Shown here piece by piece: positions 1-8,274 of a DNA stretch of 40,478 nt (positions within the stretch are counted from its first letter, which is position 1; each line of letters opens with the position of its first letter). The notes beneath the pieces are model-generated. The model made no database searches, was not told the origin of the DNA, and was given only the letters and a program-made list of their open reading frames with translations. Source of the stretch: an uncultured Litoreibacter sp. (lineage in GTDB: Bacteria > Pseudomonadota > Alphaproteobacteria > Rhodobacterales > Rhodobacteraceae); the NCBI GenBank assembly GCA_938030665.1, contig CALHHY010000029.1:1-40478 (forward strand). Direction: 5' to 3'. Made by a program: the position numbers and the translations under genes.

Positions 1-77
1 CGGTTCAGCTTGGCCCATTCGCCGCCATTCTCGCTATCCCATGTCCAAACCTTGGGAGGGGTGTATTCGTCTTTCAT
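1..77 (-). CDS. yghU: Glutathione S-transferase, YghU type (N-terminal fragment)
   Basis: Only the first 25 codons are inside the window; the gene runs off the left edge. The visible peptide begins MKDEYTPPKVWTWDSENGG and continues EWAKLN. This closely follows the N-terminus of E. coli YghU (a Y-x-P-x-KVWTWD opening followed by a GG and a NxNRP-type stretch). YghU is a glutathione-dependent disulfide-bond oxidoreductase of the Nu-class GST family and acts in the cytoplasm. The ATG (75-77) is preceded by AAGGAG at a normal spacing. The thioredoxin-like active-site region lies outside the window, so function rests on the N-terminal signature alone. Confidence 0.72.
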   Translation of the reverse strand, partial: MKDEYTPPKVWTWDSENGGEWAKLN

Positions 78-170
78 CGGCAGGTCTCCTTTGCTTGCCT
101 GAACAGATAGCAGCCCCCCGCATTGTTCAAATCAAAAAGACCGGCGCCCCGCTGCGATCCCTGCGGAAAT

Positions 171-199
171 TTGACACAAATCGCGTGATCGGACATGAT
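171..199 (+). promoter_or_regulatory. Putative sigma-70-type promoter of the amidase gene
   Basis: A perfect -35 hexamer TTGACA (171-176) is followed after 17 bases by CATGAT (194-199) as a -10. Transcription would start near 206, about 30 bases ahead of the ATG at 238. The region between the two divergent starts (78-237) holds nothing else I can recognise. Confidence 0.45.
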
Positions 200-237
200 C
201 AACCTACTTTTTGAGTTATTTATTTAAGGTATTACCG

Positions 238-828
238 ATGAAACGCATTGTTATGCATTGGTCTGCTGGCGGCCATAACGCCACAAATTCCGACAAACGC
301 CATTACCATGAAATCGTTGAAGGCGATGGAGACCGCGTGCGCGGTGACCTGCTGCCTGAGGCAAATCTGTCAACGGCTGACGGGATCTACACGCCGCATA
401 CGCGGCGCTTCAACACGGGCGCTATCGGGCTGGCAATGGCCTGTATGAGCGGCGCGCGGGAACGTCCATTTGCCAAGGGGCGCTACCCGATGACAACCGT
501 CCAGTTGGAGACATTCGTGGACATGGTGGCCGAGTATGCCGACACCTATTCCATCGATGTGACGCGCGAAAACGTGCTGACCCATGCCGAAGTACAGATC
601 ACGCATGGGGTCGCGCAAAACGGCAAATGGGACATCACCTGGCTGCCCCACATGGCCAAGCCCGGCAACCCGATTGAGGTCGGCGACCACTTGCGAGAGC
701 TGATCCGCGCCCGCCTCGACAGCACCTTCAATGTGGAGACGGAAGTTCTTGCCAGCCTTGAGCCGCAGAATGAGTTGGCGATCGCCATCGCAAAGCTGGT
801 GGACGACTACATGCGGGAGCACGCCTGA
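238..828 (+). CDS. Small zinc amidase (N-acetylmuramoyl-L-alanine amidase / PGRP fold)
   Basis: This 196-residue protein looks like an Amidase_2/PGRP-fold peptidoglycan amidase, which cleaves the bond between MurNAc and L-alanine. The T7-lysozyme pattern is visible. Zinc ligands would be His7 (HWSAGG), His116 (LTHAEV) and Asp132, with the catalytic Lys130 two residues before the third ligand and Tyr23 as a likely second catalytic residue. A longer frame starts with TTG at 211, but the ATG at 238 is better: it is preceded by AAGG and puts the zinc-ligand strand at the very N-terminus, as in phage endolysins. There is no signal peptide, and no holin or other phage gene is next to it. It could be a domesticated endolysin or a cytoplasmic muropeptide amidase. 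Confidence 0.75.
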   Translation: MKRIVMHWSAGGHNATNSDKRHYHEIVEGDGDRVRGDLLPEANLSTADGIYTPHTRRFNTGAIGLAMACMSGARERPFAKGRYPMTTVQLETFVDMVAEYADTYSIDVTRENVLTHAEVQITHGVAQNGKWDITWLPHMAKPGNPIEVGDHLRELIRARLDSTFNVETEVLASLEPQNELAIAIAKLVDDYMREHA

Positions 829-847
829 GCCGGCAACCCAAACGAAA

Positions 848-878
848 ACACCCGGCAAGCGCTTGGCATGCCGGGTGT
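848..878 (-). terminator. Intrinsic terminator of pntAB
   Basis: A perfect 10-bp stem (848-857 with 869-878, ACACCCGGCA arm) has an 11-base loop. Read on the minus strand it is followed by TGTTTTCGTTTGG, a T-rich tail. It lies 25 bases beyond the pntB stop. The amidase gene converges on it, so it may stop both transcripts, although the plus-strand side has no T run. Confidence 0.7.
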
Positions 879-902
879 GCTATGTCGTCTCTAAAGCGAG
901 GG

Positions 903-2420
903 TCAGTCGATCTTCGGCAGCAGCGTGTCCAGTGACGCCTTGGCGTCGCCGTAAAACATCCGCGTGTTATCCTTGAAAAACAGCGGGTTTTCTATGCCTG
1001 AGTAGCCGGTGCCCTGCCCGCGCTTTGAGACAAACACCTGCTTGGCCTTCCAGCATTCCAGCACCGGCATCCCGGCAATGGGGCTGTTCGGATCATCTTG
1101 CGCCGCCGGATTGACGATGTCGTTGGAGCCAATGACGATGGCCACATCTGTGTCCGGGAAGTCGTCATTGATCTCGTCCATCTCCAGCACGATGTCGTAA
1201 GGCACCTTGGCTTCTGCCAACAGCACGTTCATGTGCCCAGGCAAGCGGCCTGCCACCGGGTGGATGGCGAAACGCACCTCCTTGCCCTTGGCGCGCAGCT
1301 TTTTGACCAGCTCGGCGACCGCCGTTTGCGCCTGTGCCACCGCCATGCCGTAGCCCGGAATGATGATGATGCTGTCGGCCTCGTTCAGCGCGGTTGCCAC
1401 GCCGTCGGCGTCAATGGCTATCTGCTCGCCCTCGACGGCCATCTGCTCGCCCGTGGCACCGCCAAAGCCGCCCAGAATGACCGAGACAAACGACCGGTTC
1501 ATCGCCTTGCACATGATGTAGCTCAGGATCGCCCCGGAGGAGCCGACAAGCGCGCCCACCACGATCAGCAGGTCATTGCCAAGCGAGAAGCCGATGGCTG
1601 CCGCCGCCCAACCCGAATAGCTGTTCAGCATGGAGACCACGACCGGCATGTCCGCCCCGCCGATGCCCATGATCAGGTGGTAGCCGATGAACAGGCCCAG
1701 CAGCGTCAGCAGAACCAGCGCCCAGGAACCGGTGCCGCCCAGATACATCATCGTCAGCACCAGCGACAAAGCTGCCGCCGCCGCGTTCAGCATGTGGCCG
1801 CCCGGGAATTGCTTGGCGGAGGTATCGATCTGAAACGGCAGCAGGCTGGAATTGCCCGCAAGCTTGGCGTAGGCCACGACGGAACCCGTAAAGGTCACCG
1901 CACCGATCCAGATGCCCAGCACCAGCTCAACCCGCAGGATGGTGATCTCCACCCCGGTTTTCTTGGCAATCAGCTGGCCAAAGGCGGACAGGCCCTCATA
2001 GGCCTCCTTGGGCAGACCGATGGCGGTGACGCCGTCGTCTGCCACCGCGCCCAAGACGCCGCCATTCTCGATATAAAGGCTCGACATGGCATTGATCATG
2101 ATGTCGGCGTTGAAGCCCACAAAGACCGCGGCCAACCCCACGAGGGAGTGCATGATCGCCACCAGTTCCGGCATCTGCGTCATCTGCACCTTGGTGGCCA
2201 GCTGGTAGCCAACGGCGGCACCCGCCGCGATCAGCACCAGCGACAGCAGCCAAAGCCCTGCCCCCGGCCCGAACAAGGTGGCCAGCACCGCGATGAACAT
2301 GCCCGCAATGCCGTACCAGACCGCGCGCTTGGCGCTTTCCTGCCCCGACAGCCCGCCCAAGGACAGGATGAACAACACCGCCGCGACGGCATAGGCTGCA
2401 ATAGTGAATCCGAATTCCAT
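903..2420 (-). CDS. pntB: NAD(P) transhydrogenase subunit beta
   Basis: This 505-residue protein is the beta subunit of the proton-translocating transhydrogenase. The enzyme uses proton flow into the cell to drive hydride transfer from NADH to NADP+. The N-terminal ~270 residues are membrane helices with the proton-channel His91 in [17 protein letters not shown], at the same position as E. coli His91. The C-terminal domain III binds NADP(H), with [10 protein letters not shown] and a conserved [11 protein letters not shown] stretch. It is ~40 residues longer than E. coli PntB. The extra segment lies after [11 protein letters not shown] between membrane helices, as I recall for other alphaproteobacterial versions. 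It starts 15 bases after pntA with a GGGGT-type ribosome site, so the two genes form an operon. Confidence 0.97.
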   Translation of the reverse strand: MEFGFTIAAYAVAAVLFILSLGGLSGQESAKRAVWYGIAGMFIAVLATLFGPGAGLWLLSLVLIAAGAAVGYQLATKVQMTQMPELVAIMHSLVGLAAVFVGFNADIMINAMSSLYIENGGVLGAVADDGVTAIGLPKEAYEGLSAFGQLIAKKTGVEITILRVELVLGIWIGAVTFTGSVVAYAKLAGNSSLLPFQIDTSAKQFPGGHMLNAAAAALSLVLTMMYLGGTGSWALVLLTLLGLFIGYHLIMGIGGADMPVVVSMLNSYSGWAAAAIGFSLGNDLLIVVGALVGSSGAILSYIMCKAMNRSFVSVILGGFGGATGEQMAVEGEQIAIDADGVATALNEADSIIIIPGYGMAVAQAQTAVAELVKKLRAKGKEVRFAIHPVAGRLPGHMNVLLAEAKVPYDIVLEMDEINDDFPDTDVAIVIGSNDIVNPAAQDDPNSPIAGMPVLECWKAKQVFVSKRGQGTGYSGIENPLFFKDNTRMFYGDAKASLDTLLPKID

Positions 2421-2435
2421 GACCCCGACCCCCGC

Positions 2436-4010
2436 TTAAGATTTCTGGAACATGGCAAGCATGCGCCGTGTCACAAGGAAGCCACCGAAGATGTTTACGG
2501 AGGCCATGAAGACGCCAAGGGCGGCAAGGATGGTAATTAGCACCGAGCTGGACCCGATCTGAATGAGCGCACCCAAAATGATGATTGAGGAGATCGCGTT
2601 CGTGACCGCCATCAACGGCGTGTGCAGCGAGTGCGCCACGTTCCAGATCACCTGGAAGCCGATGAAGACCGATAGGATGAAGACGATGAAATGCTGCATG
2701 AAGCTGGGCGGTGCCACGAGCCCCACGGCCAGCAACAGAGCGGCCCCTACGGCAATGAGCGTCACCTGGGTTTTGGTTTCCTGCTTGAATGCCGCGATTT
2801 CCGCCGCGCGTTTTTCTTCCGCCGTCAGCTCTTTCGGCTTTTCCTTTTTGGGCGCCGCGGCAATCGCTGCGACCTTCGGAGGTGGGGGCGGCCAGGTGAC
2901 CTCCTTCCCGTGGGCAACGGTGGCGCCGCGGATCACATCATCTTCCATATTTTGGTTGATGACGCCGTCTTTCTCGGGCGTCAGATCGGCAATCATGTGC
3001 CGCACGTTGTTGGCGTAAAGCGTCGAGGCCTGCGTGCCCATCCGGCTTGGGAAATCCGTGTAGCCGATGATTGTGACGCCATTGTCGGTCACGATCTTCT
3101 TGTCCATCACAGTCAGCTTGCAGTTGCCGCCCTTCTCTGCGGCCAGATCGACAATAACCGATCCGGGCTTCATCGCCTTGACCATATCCTCGGTCCAAAG
3201 CTCCGGCGCTTCGCGGTTGGGGATCAGCGCGGTGGTGATGACCACGTCGATCTCGGGCGCCAATTCGCGAAACTTGGCAAGCTGCGCCTCCCGGAATTCC
3301 GGCGAGGAAACAGAGGCATAACCGCCCGAGGCGGAGCCATCCTGCTGCTCTTCGTCAAAATCCAGGAACACAAATTCAGCGCCCATGGACTCGACCTGCT
3401 CTGCCACTTCGGGGCGCACGTCAAAGGCGTAGGTGATCGCGCCAAGGCTGGTGGCGGTGCCAATCGCGGCAAGCCCTGCGACGCCCGCGCCCACAACCAG
3501 CACCTTGGCCGGTGGCACTTTACCGGCAGCGGTGACCTGACCGGTAAAGAAGCGGCCAAAATTGTTGCCAGCCTCGATGACGGCACGGTAGCCCGCGATA
3601 TTGGCCATGGATGACAGCGCATCCATCTTCTGCGCGCGGCTGATGCGGGGCACCATTTCCATCGCGATGACCGTCGCACCTTTCTTGGCGGCATCGGCCA
3701 TGCCGGCCGCGTTGCCTGCCGGGTTGAAGAAGGAGATCAGGGTTTGCCCTTCGCGCAGCTTCTTCATTTCCTTCGCGTCGGGCTGGCGGACTTTGGCAAC
3801 GATGTCGGCCTCTTTCCACAGTGCGTCGGCGTTTTTGACGATTGTGACGCCCGCAGCCTGATAGGCTGCGTCCGAGAAGCCAGCAGCCTCCCCCGCGCCA
3901 GATTGGATCAGGCAATCATGACCGAGCTTTTGCAGATGTCCGGCACTTTCCGGCGTCATCGCAACCCTGTTTTCGCCCGGAAATGTCTCTTTAGGTGCCC
4001 CGATTTTCAT
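2436..4010 (-). CDS. pntA: NAD(P) transhydrogenase subunit alpha (fused form)
   Basis: This 524-residue alpha subunit binds NAD(H) and transfers hydride to the NADP+ held by PntB. Residues 1-~370 form the soluble domain I, related to alanine dehydrogenase, with the Rossmann motif VLVVGAGVAGLAAIG. A proline- and lysine/glutamate-rich linker (PPPPPK, then KKEKPKELTAEEKRAAE) leads into about four membrane helices. Some alphaproteobacteria such as Rhodospirillum split this into PntAA and PntAB; here both parts are one gene, as in E. coli. The ATG is preceded by AAGGAGGG. The SDR gene starts 196 bases away on the other strand. Confidence 0.97.
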   Translation of the reverse strand: MKIGAPKETFPGENRVAMTPESAGHLQKLGHDCLIQSGAGEAAGFSDAAYQAAGVTIVKNADALWKEADIVAKVRQPDAKEMKKLREGQTLISFFNPAGNAAGMADAAKKGATVIAMEMVPRISRAQKMDALSSMANIAGYRAVIEAGNNFGRFFTGQVTAAGKVPPAKVLVVGAGVAGLAAIGTATSLGAITYAFDVRPEVAEQVESMGAEFVFLDFDEEQQDGSASGGYASVSSPEFREAQLAKFRELAPEIDVVITTALIPNREAPELWTEDMVKAMKPGSVIVDLAAEKGGNCKLTVMDKKIVTDNGVTIIGYTDFPSRMGTQASTLYANNVRHMIADLTPEKDGVINQNMEDDVIRGATVAHGKEVTWPPPPPKVAAIAAAPKKEKPKELTAEEKRAAEIAAFKQETKTQVTLIAVGAALLLAVGLVAPPSFMQHFIVFILSVFIGFQVIWNVAHSLHTPLMAVTNAISSIIILGALIQIGSSSVLITILAALGVFMASVNIFGGFLVTRRMLAMFQKS

Positions 4011-4206
4011 GTGGCCCTCCTTTGTGGCTCAAATGAAAGATATTCGCAGTGTTTCGCTCAATATAGCTGGGACCCGAAAACGTAAAGGCGTCAGCCACCA
4101 GACAGCCTTCGTGCCGTCCCGTCATATGGACCTCAGGGCCAACGGCTTGACGTGGATCTGCGGCCTCTCTGCGGTAAGCTAAGCGCAACGGGCTGGGGGA
4201 ATCGCC

Positions 4207-4962
4207 ATGGGACTGGACGGAAAACACGCATTCATCACCGGGGGCGGGACTGGAATCGGGCTGGCAATTGCCGAAGCCCTGGCCGCCGAAGGCGCGACGG
4301 TGACCATCACCGGACGCAGGCAAGACGTACTGGAGGAGGCGGCAGCGCCAATTGGCGCCCTGCCCCTCACACTGGACGTGACCGACCCCGACGCCACTCA
4401 GAAGGTGGTCGCCCAGGCTATCGCGCAAAACGGCCCCGTTCAGATCTGCGTGCCAAATGCCGGCATCGCCGAAGGGCGGTCGATCCACAAGATGGACCTT
4501 GCCTTCTGGCGGCGGACCATGGCGACCAATCTTGATGGCGCGATGCTGACGATACAGGCCTGCCTGCCCTCAATGCTGCAGACGGATTGGGGGCGGGTGA
4601 TCGCCGTCTCATCCATCGCCGGGGTGCGGGGTCTGCGCGGCGCGCCGGCCTACAGCGCCTCCAAGCATGGGCTGATCGGCTTGATCCGCGGCCTGAGCGA
4701 GGATTTCATGGGCGGGCCCCACACGTTTAACGCGCTTTGCCCCGGCTATGTGGACACCCCGATTGTAACGCGTGGCATTGATGATATTTCTGCGCGGGCC
4801 GGCATCACGAAGGAGGAGGCTTTGGGCACCATGATCCGCTCCAACCGCCACAAGCGGCTGATCGAGGCCAGTGAAATCGGTACCGCCGCCGCCTGGCTCT
4901 GCGGGCCGGGATCGGGCAGCGTCAACGGGCAAACCATTGAAATCGCCGGCGGTCAGGTCTGA
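4207..4962 (+). CDS. SDR-family NADP-dependent oxidoreductase
   Basis: A classical short-chain dehydrogenase of 251 residues. The cofactor loop is TGGGTGIG (11-18), followed by NAG (84-86), Asn109, Ser136 in VSSIAG, Tyr149 and Lys153 (YSASK). These complete the Asn-Ser-Tyr-Lys catalytic set. Two arginines directly after the second beta strand (TGRR, 35-38) suggest NADP(H) rather than NAD(H). The sequence resembles FabG and 3-hydroxyacyl dehydrogenases, but the substrate cannot be read from it. It is divergent from pntAB, the main membrane-driven NADPH source, which fits an NADPH-consuming role; that link is inference. The start is the ATG just after GGGGGAATCGCC. Confidence 0.88.
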   Translation: MGLDGKHAFITGGGTGIGLAIAEALAAEGATVTITGRRQDVLEEAAAPIGALPLTLDVTDPDATQKVVAQAIAQNGPVQICVPNAGIAEGRSIHKMDLAFWRRTMATNLDGAMLTIQACLPSMLQTDWGRVIAVSSIAGVRGLRGAPAYSASKHGLIGLIRGLSEDFMGGPHTFNALCPGYVDTPIVTRGIDDISARAGITKEEALGTMIRSNRHKRLIEASEIGTAAAWLCGPGSGSVNGQTIEIAGGQV

Positions 4963-4969
4963 GTTGCGC

Positions 4970-5017
4970 CATTTTCTGTCCCAGAAAATGGGCCCAAACT
5001 CTTAGATTAAGAGTTTG
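4970..5017. terminator. Double hairpin between convergent genes
   Basis: Two hairpins stand side by side between the convergent SDR and flavodoxin genes. The first pairs CATTTTCT (4970-4977) with AGAAAATG (4983-4990). The second pairs CAAACTCTTA (4995-5004) with TAAGAGTTTG (5008-5017) around a 3-base loop and contains the TAA stop of the flavodoxin-like gene. The first is followed by GGGCC rather than T residues. The A/T-rich arms and convergent placement suggest a bidirectional terminator. Confidence 0.55.
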
Positions 5018-5564
5018 CCCGCCCCCGAACGAACACCTCCGCCAGCCGCTGCACCCGCGCACCGAAATCGCGCGCGCTTTGCAGATCACCCTCGGGCATG
5101 CCCTTCCGCCCTGCCACGGCCATCACCCCGCCATTGCCGCCTGTCCAGTTCGTCGCCGTATCGGGGTTTGACCGGCTGGGAGGTGAGGATTGGCCGAGGG
5201 ACACCCAGATCATGCCATGCTGATTGGCCAGCGTGATGAAGTAGGACAGGCATTCGCCCTTGTCCCCATTGGTGGACCCCGAGGCCGTAAACCCGCCTGC
5301 CAGCTTGTCTTGCCAATCGCGGTTATACCACCGCTCCCCGGTTTCGTCGGCAAACCGCTTAAACTGCCAGGCCGCGCCGCCCATGTAAGTCGGGCTGCCA
5401 AACAGAATTGCGTCTGCCTTGTCGAGCGCCTCCCACATCTCGGGGCCGCAAGTGCCGTCCTCCGGCAATGGCCAGGTCCGCGCGCCTGAAGTCTCCCCAA
5501 TCAGGTCTGCCAGTTTGGCGGTGTTGCCTGTGCCTGAGTAGTAGACAATCTCGATCCTCGCCAT
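5007..5564 (-). CDS. Flavodoxin-fold protein
   Basis: A 185-residue flavodoxin-like protein. The FMN phosphate loop SGTGNT (10-15) follows a first strand IEIVYY, and SPTYMGGAAWQFKRFAD matches the second flavin loop of WrbA/flavodoxin-type proteins. GGNGG near residue 143 fits the third FMN contact. It most likely binds FMN and acts as an electron carrier or NAD(P)H:quinone reductase. The ATG is preceded by GGGAGGG. It lies 54 bases downstream of hppD on the same strand and may be co-transcribed with it. Confidence 0.82.
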   Translation of the reverse strand: MARIEIVYYSGTGNTAKLADLIGETSGARTWPLPEDGTCGPEMWEALDKADAILFGSPTYMGGAAWQFKRFADETGERWYNRDWQDKLAGGFTASGSTNGDKGECLSYFITLANQHGMIWVSLGQSSPPSRSNPDTATNWTGGNGGVMAVAGRKGMPEGDLQSARDFGARVQRLAEVFVRGRANS

Positions 5565-5618
5565 GCGCGCCCTCCCAGTCTTTGCCCAGCAAAGGGGAAC
5601 GGGCGGCGCGGCGCAAGA

Positions 5619-6713
5619 CTATTCGGCGGCCAGCACCCCGCGGTCGATCTGGTCCTGCTCAATCGCCTCAAACAGCGCCTTGAAATTACCTTCCCCGAAG
5701 CCGTCATCGCCTTTGCGTTGGATGAACTCGAAAAAGATCGGCCCGATCACGGTCTTGGAGAATATCTGTAGCAAGATCCGCGTCTCGCCCCCGCCGACGA
5801 CCCCTTCGCCGTCAATCAGAATGCCGTATTTCTCCATCTTTTCAATAGGCTCTTCGTGGCCCTTCACCCGCTCTTTTGACAGCGGGTAGTACGTCGCCGG
5901 GGGCTTGGGCATGAATTTCAAACCGTTTTCGGCAATCGCATCCGTCGCCACGTAGATATCCTTTGCGCCCACGGCGATATGCTGGATGCCTTCCCCGTTA
6001 TAGCGCTTGAGATATTCGACGATCTGACCCGTCTCGCCCCGGTCCTCATTAATCGGGATGCGGATGCGCCCGCAGGGCGAGGTCAGCGCGCGGCTAAGCA
6101 GCCCGGAATGCTTGCCCTCAATATCAAAGAACCGAATTTCGCGAAAATTGAAGAGGTCGCCGTAGAACCTGAACCAAACATCCATATTGCCCTTGTGGAC
6201 GTTATGGGTGAGGTGGTCGAGATAATGGAAGCCGACGCCTTCGGGATGGGTTTTGCTGATCCAGTCAAACTCGGCGTTATAGGCGTTCGCCTCGTAATAT
6301 TGGTCGATGAAATAGATCAGCGAGCCGCCGATCCCCTTGATCGCAGGCACGTCCATCGTCTTGCCGGGTCCGTCATAAGGCTCCGCCCCCTTGGCCACTG
6401 CATGCTTGAACGCATGATCCGCATCCACGACCCGCCAGGCCATGGAAGGCGCGCAGGGCCCGTGCTCGTCGACAAAAGCGCGGGCATGGCTGCCGGGCTC
6501 ATCATTCAGAACGTAGGTAATGTCGCCCTGCTGCCACAGCTCGATCAGCTTGAATTTGTGGTTGGCCGTGTGGATGTAGCCCATCTTGCGGAACACGTCG
6601 CGCAACGCGTCAGGCTCGGGATGGGCAAATTCCACAAATTCGAACCCGTCGGTTCCGGCGGGGTTTTCGGCGGTGATGGTGGCTTTGGGGGCGTCATGCG
6701 GGAAAGGTCCCAT
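5619..6713 (-). CDS. hppD: 4-hydroxyphenylpyruvate dioxygenase
   Basis: This 364-residue Fe(II) enzyme converts 4-hydroxyphenylpyruvate to homogentisate in tyrosine catabolism. The iron ligands are visible: His167 in LDHLTHNV, His245 in GIQHIAV and Glu329 in FFEFIQRKG. These match the facial triad of Pseudomonas HPPD. The length is normal for the bacterial family. The ATG follows AAAGGAG at a slightly long spacing. The gene is divergent from an Lrp/AsnC-type regulator, a common arrangement for amino-acid catabolic genes. Homogentisate dioxygenase and later pathway genes are not in the window. Confidence 0.97.
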   Translation of the reverse strand: MGPFPHDAPKATITAENPAGTDGFEFVEFAHPEPDALRDVFRKMGYIHTANHKFKLIELWQQGDITYVLNDEPGSHARAFVDEHGPCAPSMAWRVVDADHAFKHAVAKGAEPYDGPGKTMDVPAIKGIGGSLIYFIDQYYEANAYNAEFDWISKTHPEGVGFHYLDHLTHNVHKGNMDVWFRFYGDLFNFREIRFFDIEGKHSGLLSRALTSPCGRIRIPINEDRGETGQIVEYLKRYNGEGIQHIAVGAKDIYVATDAIAENGLKFMPKPPATYYPLSKERVKGHEEPIEKMEKYGILIDGEGVVGGGETRILLQIFSKTVIGPIFFEFIQRKGDDGFGEGNFKALFEAIEQDQIDRGVLAAE

Positions 6714-6849
6714 GGGGGGTGGCTCCTTTATTTACGGCTACCAGAAAGATAACGCGCTGAGCCTGCGGTTTTTGCGCACAATTTTGCAATATTCATTACC
6801 TTATGCTATTTTTCAGTCAACAATCACAGAAAGAACGCGCAATTTCCGC
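6714..6849. promoter_or_regulatory. Divergent control region hppD / Lrp-type regulator
   Basis: This 136-base region is clearly AT-rich against its surroundings, above all 6770-6835 (TTTTTGCGCACAATTTTGC and beyond). It must hold both divergent promoters. On the minus strand TTGACT (complement of 6814-6819) is a possible -35 for hppD, with TAATGA 16 bases on. I see no clean inverted repeat that I would call an Lrp site. Control of hppD by the adjacent regulator is inferred from layout. Confidence 0.4.
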
Positions 6850-7311
6850 ATGACAAGCCTTGACCCCACCGACCTGCGCATCATCGAAGCGTTGCAACGC
6901 GACGCGCATCTGACCTCCCACCAACTGGCGGAGGTGCTCAACCTTTCCGCCTCCCAGGCCGGGCGACGCAAGCAGCGGTTGGAGCAGGACGGCGTCATCA
7001 CCCGCTATGTCGCCCGACCTGATCCGACCAAGCTGGGCCTCGGCGTGCAGGCCTTCGTGCAGGTGCAAACCGCCACCCACACGCCGGAAGCGCATCGGTC
7101 CTTCCTAAGCCTCGCCCGTCGTCAGCCCGAAATCACCTCCGCCTGGACCCTCACGGGGGAGGCCGATTACCTGCTGCGGGTCTTTTGCACCGACCTTGCC
7201 GCGCTGAACACGCTGGTGCAGGAAATCCTGCTGCCCCACGCCGCTGTTGGCCGCGTGCAAAGCCAGATTGTCATGGACGAAATCAAACCCGACTCCCCCC
7301 TGCCCACCTGA
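6850..7311 (+). CDS. Lrp/AsnC-family transcriptional regulator
   Basis: A 153-residue Lrp/AsnC regulator. The N-terminal helix-turn-helix begins LDPTDLRIIEALQRDAHLTS and continues through LAEVLNLSASQAGRRKQRLEQDGVI. The C-terminal RAM ligand-binding domain includes the acidic-turn motif TLTGEADYLLRV. The frame is open further upstream, but the ATG at 6850 gives the canonical start directly before LDPTDLRII. Lrp proteins form octamers and respond to amino acids. Its divergent partner hppD suggests that tyrosine or a related amino acid is the signal. Confidence 0.92.
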   Translation: MTSLDPTDLRIIEALQRDAHLTSHQLAEVLNLSASQAGRRKQRLEQDGVITRYVARPDPTKLGLGVQAFVQVQTATHTPEAHRSFLSLARRQPEITSAWTLTGEADYLLRVFCTDLAALNTLVQEILLPHAAVGRVQSQIVMDEIKPDSPLPT

Positions 7312-7377
7312 GCGTGACTTGCTTTGGCGCTGCAACAGGCGCAGGCTTGGCCTATTCAACAACCGGGAGATTTCAAC

Positions 7378-8190
7378 ATGTGCGATATCTGTGTGATGAA
7401 TTCGGTGAAGGAGCGGATGCTGTCGCGCCGGTCCTTCTTCAAAGGCGCGGCTATGACGGGTGTTGCCGCCGTCGCGGGCACCGCAACCGCCCCGCCCGCG
7501 CTGGCCGCAGGTCACGGCACGGTCGAGGACCTGACCCACACGCTCAGCGCTGAATTCCCCACCTATTTCGGCGAGCCGGGCTTCAACGCGGAACAGGTGT
7601 TCAATTTCGCGGAAAGCGGCTTCAACCTGTTCAACCTGACCATCAACGAGCATACCGGCACTCATATCGACGCGCCGCTGCATTTCTCTGCCGACGGCAC
7701 CGCGGTGGATGAGATCGAGATATCGAACCTCGTGGCCCCGCTTTGCGTCATCGACATCGCGGCCAAAGCGGCCGAGAACGCCGATTACCAGGTCACCCCC
7801 GACGATTTGCAGGCCTGGATTGACGCCCATGGCGATATCCCTGCCCATGCCTGCGTCGCCATGCATTCCGGCTGGGGCGCGAAGACGGCGAGTGATGCCT
7901 ATCGGGGCTTTGACGGCGAGAAGCAGCATTACCCGGGCTTCCATATCGAGGCCACGCAGATGCTGCTGGAAACCGGCGCGGGATCGATGGCGGTCGACAC
8001 GCTATCGCTCGATCATGGGCCGTCGGCTGACTTCGCGACCCATTACGCCTGGTTGCCATCGGGCCGTTTCGGGATCGAGAATATCGCCAATCTCGACCGG
8101 GTGCCGCCATCGGGGGCCACGCTGATCATCGGCGCGCCCAAACATAAAGGTGGCTCCGGCGGGCCGGCGCGGATTTTCGCGATGGTCTGA
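7378..8190 (+). CDS. Tat-exported cyclase-family hydrolase (kynurenine formamidase-like)
   Basis: This 270-residue protein belongs to the cyclase family (PF04199), which includes bacterial kynurenine formamidase and isatin hydrolase. The metal motif HxGTHxDxPxH is intact: His92, His96, Asp98 and His102. The N-terminus carries a twin-arginine signal (SRRSFFKG, residues 16-23) followed by a hydrophobic alanine-rich stretch and a likely cleavage site after PALA. The folded metalloenzyme should therefore be exported to the periplasm. A longer frame starts at 7324, but GGGAGA precedes the ATG at 7378. The n-region is unusual in having two cysteines (CDIC). The substrate is unknown; cyclic amides or formamides are likely for this fold. 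Confidence 0.88.
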   Translation: MCDICVMNSVKERMLSRRSFFKGAAMTGVAAVAGTATAPPALAAGHGTVEDLTHTLSAEFPTYFGEPGFNAEQVFNFAESGFNLFNLTINEHTGTHIDAPLHFSADGTAVDEIEISNLVAPLCVIDIAAKAAENADYQVTPDDLQAWIDAHGDIPAHACVAMHSGWGAKTASDAYRGFDGEKQHYPGFHIEATQMLLETGAGSMAVDTLSLDHGPSADFATHYAWLPSGRFGIENIANLDRVPPSGATLIIGAPKHKGGSGGPARIFAMV

Positions 8191-8216
8191 CGCCTGCCCG
8201 CGCCCGGCCTCTGGAC

Positions 8217-8249
8217 CTTGCGCCCCATCTGACAGATGCTGGGCGCAAG
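8217..8249 (+). terminator. Long hairpin between cyclase and antiporter genes
   Basis: CTTGCGCCC (8217-8225) pairs perfectly with GGGCGCAAG (8241-8249). An inner ATCT/AGAT pairing extends the stem past a 2-base bulge. No T run follows on either strand, so it may act as an attenuator or mRNA-stability element rather than a full terminator. It covers an ATG at 8236 that could otherwise be read as the antiporter start. Confidence 0.45.
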
Positions 8250-8274
8250 ACCCCCCATTGGCGGAGCGCTGCAC

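Noticed and set aside
1098-2540. 480-codon open frame on the plus strand across pntB
   Set aside because: It is antisense to a textbook pntB, is rich in His/Gln/Arg as expected for a shadow of GC-rich coding sequence, and has no family motifs.
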